A stretch of DNA of 64,000 bases from Alligator mississippiensis (lineage: Eukaryota > Chordata > Crocodylia > Alligatoridae). Location: the NCBI RefSeq assembly GCF_030867095.1, contig NC_081824.1, positions 118,924,162-118,988,161 of the forward strand, written 5' to 3'. The notes below the pieces were generated by a model. The model did no database searches. It had not been told where the DNA came from and saw only the letters and a list, made by a program, of their open reading frames with translations. The translations under genes and the position numbers were made by a program. The first letter of the stretch is position 1, and every line of letters starts with the position of its first letter. Of the stretch, positions 13,301-26,500 are shown piece by piece.

Positions 13301-16300
13301 ATAGATCTAAGCTCATATAAAAAAGAGAAAGTCCTATGTGAAGAATGTGTAAGGTTAGGTTACGCTAGTGCACATATCAATGACTCGTTTATGTTGTCTT
13401 TCAAGAAAGTTAGCATTCAAATAGGTAAAAAATCTAGGAAATTGTTCAAGTGCCAGAGTTGAGATAAGCAATTTCTACCCTGTTGCTTTCCTCTTTGGTG
13501 CAGATCTTGAGTGTGCTAACTGTGTAGTCCCTGGTAGAATTTATCCCATAATATGCCCTGCATTGTGGGGTGAAAAATATGAGACTCTTGTATAGCTGTC
13601 ACTTTTCAGATTTCATTCTGATTTTAATAACAGAATTTCAGGCAAAGTGTGGACTGGATGCCAAAAAAATATATTGTGTGCATCCTCTGCAGTATGACAC
13701 GTTTTGGAATGTCTTTATGTGTAAAAACAACATGGTCACGTAACACAGTTAAAACGTTTTTCTACACTGAGAAGGCATTCGGGTTTCAGTCCAAAGTAGT
13801 CTTAAAGTGTCATTCTACATGACTACTCCAAAAGCAAAACAACATAAACCCAGTGCAATCTTAGTTTATAGTAATCCTGGTAGGCACAGCTAGAATAAAT
13901 ACAATGCAACCAGGATCATTTAGCTGCTTTTACATTGTTTAAGGTATCATGCTAAGGTTGCTCAGTTAAACAACTCATTTTTTGGAATGTGAATGTGGTA
14001 CTTATTATAGCAGTCTGAAAATATAAGGTTTTTTATTTCTACAAGTCCTGTACATATGTTTCTAATGTATTTTGCTTTTTATTTCTTTCAGTTTTCACCA
14101 TTTCATTCAACTTTATTGGCCTCCTGCTCCTATGATTTTACTGTGAGGTAAGTTGGCTTTTTTGCATACAAATATGAGAAGAATTCTTTTATAATTGTGG
14201 TTCATATGCAAGAGACTGTGTATATTTGTTATGCTAATAGAAATATGTTTTAAACCAGATACACTCAAGTATTTGCTGCTTAAAGTTGTTACTGCAGACT
14301 TTCCATTTTCATGAGCCAGCTATAAATACACGGATTCTTTGCTGTGTAAATGTTAACTCAGTGGCCCTTTCTGAATGATATCTGCCCTGGCAGATGCTGC
14401 TCGTGAACCTTTTCCCACCATTCTGAAGATTTTTTTATCCATTTGTGAAAATGAGGGTTTTATAATAAGAAGGTAGCAGAGACTGATTTATTGAATGTTT
14501 TTGAGTAATTTATCCTACCTTTTGTATCTTATTTATATTGAATGCGTTTGGAAAGGAATTCCCACCCCCTCCTTTCTTTGAGGGAGTTCAGTCTTGCATA
14601 CACTCTCTCTTTTTCTTCTCAGAAAACATCAACATTTTTTCAGACAACACAGGGATTTCTCGATTTTTAAGCTTAATCTGTTACGTTGTACATGACAGTA
14701 GCACTTCTGTAATTGTAACTTGGCTAATCAGTAGCCCTGATGCAACTAGCAATGATTTTATTAGCAATACAGAGCGAGCCCATATTAAGACTTTTTTTCT
14801 ACGTAAGATATAGCCTCATAAATTAATTTATTGTAAAGTAACTTCATAAAGACTTAAATCAATTAATCAGCAGGGTAGTTGGAGCTCTGTTTTTAATTTT
14901 TATGCTCTAAAATGGATTGAATACACAAAATGCCAAGTTTCTTGGGGCTAGCTCTCTCCTCTCCCCACTCCACAGATGACAGTAAGGCCTACTGTTCCCT
15001 TTATCAAAAACCCCCCAAACTTAGCTATTTTTAGTTAGATTGCAAGCTCTTTGCAGCATGGATTTTCAGGATGCTTTAGCACAATGGAGTTGCAGTTCCT
15101 GAGGAAGCTTCTTGGGATGACTGCAAGGGGAATAATAAATAACTTATATTCATTAGTTTTGTTTTGAAATAATAATAACTGACCACTGCCAAATCATTCC
15201 CTTTTAAATGTTTGTGTTTCCAGTCTTGGTGTAATATTTTTCAGCAGTAGTCCTTAAATAAAAATACTAGTATTTATACCTCACTGACTTGTACCAGGGG
15301 TGCTCAACCCCTGGCCTGTGGTCCAGGTCCAGTCTGCAGCCCCATGTCATCCAGCCCACAGAGCTCTTCATGGGTCTGGAAATGTGGTGGCAGGGAAGCA
15401 GTGGCACTGTTCCCCTGTTGCCAAATTCCCAGACTCATGAGAAACCCTAGATAGAGCCCCAAATTCCAGCATGCAGGGCCAGACAAGGGTGGCACTGGGC
15501 CCCACAGTGTAATCTCAATGTTGGGGACAGGGAGGTAGCAGTGCTGGGCCACTGGGTCACATGGAGGGAGGGAGGGGATAACATCAAGTCCCAGGGCCCA
15601 ATCCTAGCTTGCAGGGGCATGGGAGGTAGCAGTGCCAGGCCCCTGGGGTCCAATCCTGGTGCACAGTGCAGGGCCCCACTTAGCTTGCAGACCAGCCCCA
15701 TGCCACTCCTGTGGTCCGTAGGACCAAAAGGTTGGGCCACTGCCATTTATACTATAGCATCATATAAGATTGCATCAGTAAGCTGAAGTGTTCAAACTAT
15801 CAGAGAAATGCAGTATGGACTGGAAACACTTTGCAGCTAGATTGTGCTGGTATGCCTAGAATGCTAGTTTTGTGTATTTTTGTTTTGTTTTCGTTTTAAT
15901 ACTTTTGAAATAGTTAATATATATTAAAGGTTAATGTGTTCAATATTTAGCAAGTAAACTACATGCATTTTGATATCTCTGATTCATTCTATCTAGAGAA
16001 ATTAATGTTTGGGGGAAAGAAGGAAAATATATACTGTTGAGAATATCAGGGCAGTGGAAGCAGTTATATGAACTTATATATCAAAATAGTTTCAAGGCAG
16101 TAAGAAGAGAGGAAAGTGAGAGGATAAAGAAAAAGGTAAAGCCTAAGCTAGAGCCAAGTCAATAAACTGAAAAGGTACATTGTTTCATAGATTCATAGAT
16201 TTCATAGACATTAGGGCTGGAAGGGACCTCGGAAGATCATTGAGTCCAGCCCCCTGCCCGAGGGGCAGGAAGTCTGCTGGGGTCATAGGATCCCAGCAAG

Positions 16301-17699
16301 ATAAGCATCCAAATTTCTCTTGAAGGTGTTCAAAGTAGGTGCTTGAACCACCTCCAGTGGCAGGCTATTCCAGACCTTGGGGCTCGGATAGTAAAGAAGT
16401 TCTTCCTTATGTCCAGCCTGAAACGGTCTTGCGGTAGTTTATAACCATTTGACTTTGTCATCCCTTGGGGCGCTCTGGTGAACACACATTCCCCCAGATA
16501 CTGGTGGTCACCCTTGATAAACTTATAGATGGCCGCCAGATCACCCCTGAGCCTGTGCTTTTCCAGGCTAAAGAGCCCCAGGGCTCTCAGCCTGTTGTCA
16601 TAAGGTCTGTTTTCCTGACCTCTGATCATGTGCGTGGCTCTTCTCTCGACTCTTTCAAGCTTCTCCATGTCCTTTTTGAATTGTGGTGCCCAAAACTGGA
16701 TGCAGTACTCCAGCTGCGGCCTCACCAAGGCCGAGTACAGGGGGAGAATGATGTCCTGGGATTTGCTTGAGAAGCATCTATGGATACATAAAGATACTTT
16801 TATAAGCCTCTCACAGAAAAGCACCATGAAAAAAGAAATTTCATTTGACCATGAAAAAAGAAATAGATGTAAAAATGTGAAAATTTATATTGGACTCTAT
16901 GAAGAGGTATGTTTTACCTAGCTTAACCAAAAGACTGTTGAAGAAAAGAGGCTCTTAACACAAAAAATACAACAGTTTTATTTTTTGAATAACATTTTTG
17001 AACGAGAGGGGAGAAAAAAATAAGGTACAGGACTCTACCTCTGGGTTCAATCATATGAATTCAGACCGTTTTGCCATTCATTAGAAGTCTAATGAATGAA
17101 GCTAGTTGACCATCTCTGTCCATTTTTTAGTGGATAGGTGCTTACGTTGCATTTGGAATCAACAAGCTATGCTTGTTGGGAGTATCCGCAGAAGGGAAAG
17201 GCTAGGCTTGCTGTTCTAGTACATGGTTCCTAAAGAAAACAGCTGGAGGATAACACACTCCTGATGCCAGTAGAATACCTGTTCTCTCTTTTCGGATTCC
17301 AAACTCCTGTATGGGAATACAGGATCTTTCACCAGTTTCAAATGGACTTTGTGCAAAAAACCCAAACCTCTTCACCATTGCAGTAGTGTCATAAAAAAGT
17401 CTCTGTGGACATTTATTTGCAAAAATATTTCTCCATCTTATCTTGTTACACAAAAAACAATCATCTAAAAGTTTTAAGCTTGTATGCTGTCTTCATTTTA
17501 TGGTTCCAATAATCTAATGTACGAAGGCTGAAAATTTGATATACCTTGACATTGTTAAGCTATAACTGGAGGAGAATTCCTTTAAACTAGCATTTATTAC
17601 AAATGCTAGGATGATTTTTTTTAAATTTCCAAAAAAAATAAGTGCCTATCTTCAGGCGATAGATCTAAAATGAATTCAGGTATCATAAGTAAAAAAAAA

Positions 17700-17733
<34 letters not shown>

Positions 17734-20700
17734 TAAGTATAGACAAACATTTTATGGTTCAGAAAATAACATGAAAATAAAATTAAGTGTCTTTAGAGAA
17801 GTACACTGAAAAAGCTCTGATAGATTGCTTCATACTTGCAAAGAACATTAGTATAAAGAAGAGTAAGGTATACAATTTAGCCAAGTTTACAGCCTGTTGT
17901 TAGGGCTGCCAGTTGTAGCTCCATAGTTGAACTTGAATTGAGTTTGTTATTTGAAAGTAGGGATTCTGCTACTTTTTGTGCAAGAAAAATACAGTATATC
18001 CTCCCCAAATTTATATCATGTAATGTCTGAATGGACTGAGAATTTCTGATAAAGATTCATTCAAAACTGGATCTTCTAAGAATTCCACTATCCTCAGACT
18101 TTTTTCTCTACTAATGGTCATGATAACAGAATAGTGAAGACCTGCCATATAGCTGAAATCCCCAAAACTGTATGCATAAGCTTCTAAAGAAGCTGAAGAA
18201 TAATCTTCAGGGAATTCTATGAATAACTGTCCTCTTTCAAAATGTCTGTTTCTATTTCTTTAACTGCATCTGAGACTACAAGTTGCCCTTAGCAAAGATG
18301 ACCACTGTCTCCCTATTCACATGCTCCTCTCACTGTACTGTTTACCTTCTGACAGCACAAATGGTCTTCATCTTAGGATAGGAGTGTCAAAGACATGGTC
18401 CACAGGTGGAATCTGACTCGAGGAGCTGTGTCATCTGGCCTGCGGGGCTCCTCATGGGTCTGGAAATTTGGTGGAGGGGGTAGGCAGTGAGCAGTGGCAC
18501 CTTCAGAAATTAGAGCTGCAGCAATCACCTCTGTCACCACTTGTTCTCTTGCTAAATTTCTGGACTGGTGGGCAGCCCTACAGATCCAACGTGCAGCAGA
18601 GAACCATGTCATCTGCTCTGCAGGGCTGCCCACAGATGAGAAATTTGGTGGCAGGAGAAGTATTAGCTGCTGTGGCTCTGGGAGCCATGACAATTAACAG
18701 TGCTGCAACTAAATTTCTAGCTTCAGGGGCAGCCCCAGGGGCCAGATAAGAGGGCTTCACACTCTGGATTCAGCCCTACAGGTCAGCCCTGTGGCATTCT
18801 TCAGACCCATGAGTTTGATACCCCTTTCTTAGGGCATTCTACCTTCACACCTCTTGGAAAGTATGGAGGACAGTGGGTGTCTTGAACTTCGAGAGCTGCC
18901 TGTAGTCTCAGGTCTGTGGAGCATATGGTAGATGGCAGCCATTGTGAAAAAGTACAGTTCTTTGAAGAAAAAGATATTATGCACTGGCCTATGCTGACAA
19001 AATATTGATTATGACAAATAACTCCCCACATTAATACTAAATATTCATTTTTAGACACTGTTGACTGCACAACTGATTAAGGCCAATGGCTCCATATTTT
19101 CAAATAATGAAAAATACCACATTGCAACATTTTTTCATGATTCTTTCATGTTCATATATAACGTTTTTAATGAAAAAGATATAACTAGACAAAACTGTTA
19201 GAACTACTCTCAAACCCTATTTCTATTTTATCAATAATTTAAAGTAAAATATATTGCAGGATTACTATAGCGGTCTCCAAAATAAGTATTACAAACCCAA
19301 ATTAAGGTTAAATTTAAGGTTAAATGGTAAGGTTAAATTTAAAAGAAATAAAAAATATTAAGGTATGAAAAGGTACAATTTAGGGCACTCAAATTAACTT
19401 TAATTTGTCCTGTGAGTGGCAAAAAATAGCCTCTGTCTTTTAAAGTCATTTTAATCTAATCATCTAATCTAGGGGTCAAAATATTAAGTGCATCTTATAA
19501 TGAGGTTTCTATTGTATGATGTCACTGCTGAGCAGAGAGAGGTATGTGAGACTCTGAAATCGTTATGTTCCCTCCCTTCAATTTTTGCTTAGGTTTATTT
19601 TTGGTAAGTTTAACTGAATTTCCTGCATCTATAATATAATTTATGTTTGTATGTGAATACAAGAGCTCTTATTCTCATTTATTTTCAGTCATCTTCTTTA
19701 AGTTCTTAATGCAGTTTTTTTTTATCTAAGAATAATAATACAATCGTTATTCTTTTGGAATATACAACAAATGCAAAAAACTGTGTTAATACAAAATTCT
19801 GGATGGAATATTAAATCCACATAAATTTGAAAATTCAGGCTGTCCACAAAATGCCTAACTCATGGCTTCTCTTAAGGCAGAACAGTTTATATCAGATAGT
19901 TTTTTGCAACCTTTTTTAGACTCAAGGCACCCATCAGAAAATGCCAGTTCTTTGCTTCCACTTGTTTCTTGAGTACAGAAAAATAATAGAACAATTCTTC
20001 TGTTGCAGAGAACTCAGAAAGACCACAGTGGGTTATCTTGTTTTTGACACTGTGGATTCATATATAAAATCTCTGGGTTTATGCTGTGAGTTGTGTAGAT
20101 GTTTGCACATATAATAATGCTAATGCTGCATGAAAGCATCTCATGTTGCCCTAGGGTCCATGGCATCCTTGGTGAGAATCACTAAAAAAGATTTAAAATG
20201 CATTTGTATATTGGGAGAGATTTATGGTTGCTCTGGGAGCTGCGACTCTAGTTTTTGTGACTTTTTTCTGTGCTTAAAATCTGCCATAGATGTTGTGGCA
20301 TTACATCACTTTTGATACTGCAGAGATTTAAGCAGAAACATACTGCCACCTTATTTGTAGTTTTACAGGAAATGTTTTTTGTCTTCTCAAGTGTTCAGCA
20401 CATAGGGTTATTACATACTTCTTGTGATCTTTTAATCTTTTTTAGTTATCTTTTTTGCCAAATGAATAGCAGTTAAAGTGATTTATTTTAATTGCTTTAA
20501 ATGTATTGCCTGTGGTTACCTATATAAGTATTTAAATTCAGGAATACTAAAAGAAAAGGTTTGTCTAATGTTTGTGTGTGTGCAGCAATTCTTCAAGAGT
20601 ACCTGATATCCCTGATTGTCGTTATGATTTCTTATGCTTCTATGCTGACAGCTTGAATAACCCTGTTGATTGATAATTCTGATCGTTACTTTAAAAAAGT

Positions 20701-23490
20701 ATTGTATTTCATACCTTATCAGGTAAGAAGATTAGAGATCACTGGACCATTTCCTTGAGACCTGCTAAGCCTGAAATCTGGGGGAGGGCAGGGTGGGGAA
20801 GGTGTTGGTTTTTGCGGGTTCTGTTCTTTTAATTTTACACAGTTTGTCACTACACTGAAATTTAGGTACAGTAAAAGAAAGCAGGACTCTCCAGTATACC
20901 TTTTTTCCAAACAGCTTGGGTCACAGGTTAGAGCAATGGTGCTAAACGATAAAAGATGGGTTTGCAATGATAAAAAATGGGGATTGCTGAGACCATTGCA
21001 GATTTTCTCTTTTAAAGGAGAAAAAAACAGGAAATGATCGGTTCCCCTTGCAGGCTGGCAGAGTTCCAGTCTGCAAGGGGCTACTTGGCCTGGGGGGAGC
21101 AGGAGGAGGGCAATCAGGCAGGGAACACCATGTGCATGTGGGTGCACACATGCATGTGGCAGCAAGGCAGTGTGGAGAGCAGCTTCTGCAGCTCCCTCCA
21201 GGTAAGTCTGTGTGGGGGGAGGGCAGATTGAGGCCACTGCAGTGAGGGAGGGAGGAAATGGGGCAAGGCTAGGGCTGGGGGTGCTGCCCAGCCAGGCTGG
21301 TGCATAGGCCTGGGGCAGAAATGCAGGGCCCGGCTGGGGGAGCAGGATGGAGCAACGAGTGGCTTGTCCAGGGGACAGCAGGGGGGCTGACTACCTGCCA
21401 CTGTGCACACTCGTAGGGAAGGAGGCCTGAGGGGTCATGTGCCCCCTAGATTTGTGTGCGAGGTGGGAGTGGATGTGAGATGTCCACTGACGGCTTGGGG
21501 CTCCCCACCCTGCTGCCTCTCCCTTGGTCATCCATGGCAGAGTGGGGCAGGGAGGCTTGGTGCTGCTGCCAGGAGTTCCACACTAGCTGCGCTGCTGTAA
21601 TGAGACGCCCCCTGACTGCCTGGCAGCAGCAGGGGCGTGACTCCATACTGCCACTGCTGCCAGGCAGACAGGGGGCACTTTGCCATTGTGGTGTGGCTGG
21701 CACGGGGCTCCTGGCAGTGGCACCAAGCTTCCCTGCCGTCCTGCGTTGGGTCTGCCTGAGGAGAGGGCAGCAGGGTAGGGAGCCCTGAGCCCACAGCGGG
21801 CAGCCCACATCCTCCCCCTCCATGGGCTCTGTTCTGGTTGTGCCACCCATGGGGAAAGGCAGGGAAGGAGAGTCGAGGTCCGAGCTCTGCTCTGGCCGCA
21901 GCACCAGGTGGCAGCTGAGGCTTGGGCACTGCTGGGGGAGCAATGGGCTGTGGGTGGGGAGTGAGGAGCACCTGTGGGTGGGGGACTGCAGGTTGGGAGC
22001 GAGGGGCTGTGCTGAGGATAGGGGGTCATAAATGGGGTCATGCTGAGGAAAAGGTTTCTGATTTCTTTTTAAAATTTTGCTTGTCCTTTTTTATCCTAGG
22101 TTAGAAGGTAACTTTAGGACAGGGGTGGCAAATTTGTAGTATTAATGCTACAAGTGGCATGGGCAGCCTCTGTGTATGGCACGTAGCAGGTCAGGGAGGG
22201 GACAGGTCGCATAGCTGCAGGTAGGACAGGGAGCAGAAAACCAAGTAGCAAATTGGACAGGAAGTAGAGGGCAGTAAGCAGAAATCAGAGCAGTGTATTG
22301 GAAAAGGAGTTGGAGTAGTTCTTGGGAAGGGTGTGCAGCTAATTTGTGGCATATCTACCAAAAAGGTTGGCCCCCCACTGCTTTAGGCAATACCTGTAAT
22401 GTCAACTGCAAATACCTGTAAGGTTGCAATGTTGCTATACAATTCGTAATGACAAGTCTAGTTAGAGGTCTATTATAGCTTCAGTAAAACATCACTTACA
22501 TTATAGATATTTACTCATGAAACCCTTTTCCATTTTTCTACCCATAATTGTCATTCCCTTGCTTTGATACATTGAGTGGTAGCACTTCTCCAGTACTGTA
22601 CCCCTTTCAGTGTTTGGTACTAAGATGCTGCAAGTGTAAGTGAAATAAGATCCAGAGGCATAACCTTCTAGCCTGCTGCTTCAACATTCTTTCTCATATA
22701 AATTGCTTAATTTTCTTTATATCTAAAGTGTGTTTCTGGACAGAATACTGCAGAGTACACAGGAGGATGTTATTTATGCTTCCTTAGTATCCATTACCGA
22801 CACTGTGCCAGCTACCAGCCAATTTGCAGAACATGATCATTCAGACTGCTCATTTCAAACTGAAAAGGTTTGACCAATTTCTTCAAATGGCCTCTTTGGA
22901 GCCGTAAAATTAATAATTATAGGAATAAGTTGCTAGTGTTCTTTGGGTAATTTTGTAGTGCTCATGCTCTTTCCATTTTTTTATATCAACTGTGTGCCAA
23001 TCAGGGTTGGCACTAATACACTTTCCTGCCATACAGAAATTTAGCACAATTTCAGCCCTGACATTTTATTGGTGAACACTGTCAGTAAAGATGAGAGGAG
23101 CTCTTTGCTTATATACCACAATATCTGGAAAGTAAGAGCTTGCAGACCTTTTTACAAAATGCCACAATTTACTGGAGGCATTATTTTTCTGTCCAAATGA
23201 TTTCTTGTTCTTACCAGGGGCAAAGGGATCAGGTTTAAAGAGGTGAAGCTCAGCTTAGTAGAAATTTTCTAAACCTGTTACCTCATTTGGAAAAAAAAAA
23301 AAAAAAAGAAAAGAAGCAGCAATGGGGAAGGAATTTTCAGAAGGCTTTACAAAAAAATGTACTTTACAAAAAAACCATTGGAAGCAAAGTATTCTCTAAT
23401 GGGGGTTTGTCAAATTCGTTTGGCGACTGTTTTTTAAAGACGTATGCAGTATGGAATATATCAAACATCTGATATCTATACTTCTCCTTT

Positions 23491-23531
<41 letters not shown>

Positions 23532-26500
23532 CTTTCATCCCACTCCTCCCCTCTCCTGCCAATAACAAAAATGGAGTGAAAATTATGCCTGTGAATGAGA
23601 TCTGTAGAACAGTGTTTGAATAAACATTGCTTACTTTTCTATAAGGAGAATTAATCCAGACCTTCAGTCAGGGCATAAGGGGCATTCCCCATAGAGTGAT
23701 CTCAGAAATCTGTGATTGGATCAGATTTAGTGGGGGCACCACTAAATACCTATGTAGGCATGGCCTGTATGTGCGTGCATGGCCCTTCCTTTTTTGCACC
23801 ATTGATAATAACTCTTTTTAACTGCTTATGGATCTTGTAAAGAGAAGCCTGAAAGAGAAAATGTTAAGGGCGGTGACACTGGCTATCTTCTAAACAAGCA
23901 CTCTCTTTTTAGGTAGTGCTGTAGTGTGGTCAGCTGAGACATCCATGCTAACAGATTGCCATGTGTGAGGGTTTGATTTTCACTTGCATATTTCACCCTT
24001 CTGGGAAAGCACACATCAACGGACATATTTTTTTAAGAGATGAGGAGTTTCTCTCGTAAAAATACATTATCAATCTTATATAGAAGACACTTTAAGAGAA
24101 TTGCTGAATGTATATAATATGTTCCATGAAACATATTAATAATCTCCTCTTAAAGTTGAACAATGTGTTTGGATTTCTAATACTATCGAAGCTACTGAAT
24201 TTGTGGACAGGAAGAAATATTGGTTTACCTTGAACTACCCCACAAGATGTACATGATTAATTCTTTGCAGCAGAGGCAGGTTAAAGCTGGCTGAATACCA
24301 GCTTAATAACTTTCTTTAATTTATCAAGCCCTCTGTTTGGATTTGGTGTGTGGTATCTGTGCCTAATGCAGCATTTTCTCCCTAAATTAAGGCCAAAAAT
24401 AATGAAATTATTCCAATTAGAGCCGATGCTAAAACTTTAAAGATGAATTCTGATGGAGCAAAAGCTCATGAATAGGTTCATCACAGTAAGCACACTTTCT
24501 GATATTTTAATGGTTCAGGTGTTCTGATATGTAATGATTCAAGTGTATAGAAATTTATCTTCCAGTATTCTGAAATTTTTTGACTTCTTCGGGAATTACA
24601 ATATGATGGTCATATTTTAATATGTTATATGTTAAAAATGGGCTGCATCAAAGCCTCTCCAGGCATGTACTTTAGAAGGTTCAGACCTGGATCTTTGTGG
24701 CTGGTCCTTGTTTTTCTTACAGCCCAGTCTGAAGTTTGGCTCGAAATCCTACTTTTGTTGCTTAATCCTAGTATTTGTATGTGATTTCAGCCACAAAAAG
24801 CAAGAGGTAGGTATAATAATAAGTAAAGATTTCTTATGACATCTATATCCACTGGTAGAATAGTTGTATATGTGTGTGCTCATGATTGTGAATGCATGCA
24901 TAAAAATACATATAAACAGTACTCTGCCCAATATACTGGATTTGCTAGGTGTCTTGGGAAATACTAAATTACTAGGCCCCTCTTTTCATTAACTGTCTTT
25001 CAGGAGGATGGGGTTGGTTTGATGATTGCTGTCTGTTGATTCTTTATATTCATTCACTTCCTCTTTTCTGATAGAGACTACATCATGAGTATGCCCAGTT
25101 ATTTGGGAGATATTTACAAGTGATGAAACTAAACACTACAGGCTTATTAAAAATTACTAGCACCCTTCTGTCCACAGTGTTTCTCTTTGACTTGTGTCTA
25201 CATGGATTTAAAACAAATAGTATAGTGTAGAAGTTAATATGTTAACATATAAACTTACATTTAGTACATTTTTAATGATATGTAACTTCCATGGGCTTGT
25301 TCCTACAAATGGTGCTGTTGTTTCAGGTGAAGTTTTATTACAGTGAATTAGATGGAATCTCTCTTTAAAATGTAGTAAATGTTAGCTCTGGAAGTTCCTC
25401 ATAAAACAGTTCAGCAATATGACCTCTAAAGTGGAATGGTGTCTCCATCCATCTGTGAAAAGGGAATTTCTGTTACAGTGAATAGGCACTGTAATATTAG
25501 AGAAGACTGCAATCCAAAATTCTTATATTTTCAATATTCTTTTTAATTGACAGATCTGTCTCCTTAAATACAGGCAATCCTTGACTTATGGCGCTCCAAC
25601 TTGCAGTGATCTGCACTTGTGGTGCTCCATTATTTACACCTATGTCATTTCGTATGGCACTGGATCCTCGCACTTACAGCATGCTGTAACTGTGAGGATC
25701 CAGTGCCACACATCATCCAGCCTGTGACCCGCAACCCACTCTGGGACTCATGGCTGCAGTACCTGAGTGAGCCCCACGCCGGGGGTCAGGCAGTCACTGC
25801 CAGGGTCACCTCCGCCTGTCCCAGGATCCACACCGGGCAAGGAGGGGCCCAGGGCTGGGCTGGGCCCCTGTGGCTGCAAAGCTGCCCGGGGCCAGGCTGG
25901 GCCGGGGCAGGGGCCGAGCTGCAGTGGAGTGCAGCACCCCTAGGGCTTGTGCCCGCTTGTGCCCGGCTGCGGAGCCCCAGCAACCTGTGAGCGGGCAGCA
26001 GTTCTGCAAGGCCCAGCCTTGGGGGTCCCTGGCCACTTCCTGCCCACAGGGGTGGGGGTGGCAATGACAGAAAGAAAGCAGCAGCAGTGATTGCCCCCAA
26101 ACTTCCTGCCCCCCTCTGTGCTGCTCCCCAGGGAGGTGGGGTGCAGCAGCAGGATGCCCCCATCTGGCTGGGGACACATGGTGCTCCCACGACCTCAGAG
26201 AGGGGCAACAGCACCAGCCTGTCTCGGGGCCTGGGTGGCCCTGGGGTCGGGGAGAGCAGGGCTGGTGCCTTGCCTCCTGGCAGGGTGGCTGCGTGCAGGG
26301 CTCCCAGGCAGAGCTCTGAGCTCCATGGAGAAAGTCTTCCTCCCTTCTGCTCAGCAGTGTAAGTCAGGGAGCAAGTGCCTTATTCAGGGAGGGGCCCAGA
26401 AATAGCTGTTGCTGCAGCTGGGTGCTCCAGCCCACACTGCCCCATGCACTGCCCTGGCCTCAGCTGCCCTGCTGTGCCTCCATTGTGCTGGGGCCATGCT

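Larger units (their letters stand above)
7933..14091 (+). other. PEX7 intron 7 (6.16 kb, phase 0)
   Basis: Contains a C-rich degenerate repeat (8470-8790), a CR1 3' fragment, an LTR-like stretch, a hAT end and an RTE-type LINE remnant, each listed separately. I see nothing I can name in 10730-11790 or 12450-14091, apart from a T-tract of about 20 bases at 13138-13158. Confidence 0.85.

Noticed and set aside
21114..22041. Several open frames of 100-165 codons on both strands
   Set aside because: All fall in the GC-rich unidentified block, overlap one another and look low-complexity. No recognisable domain.
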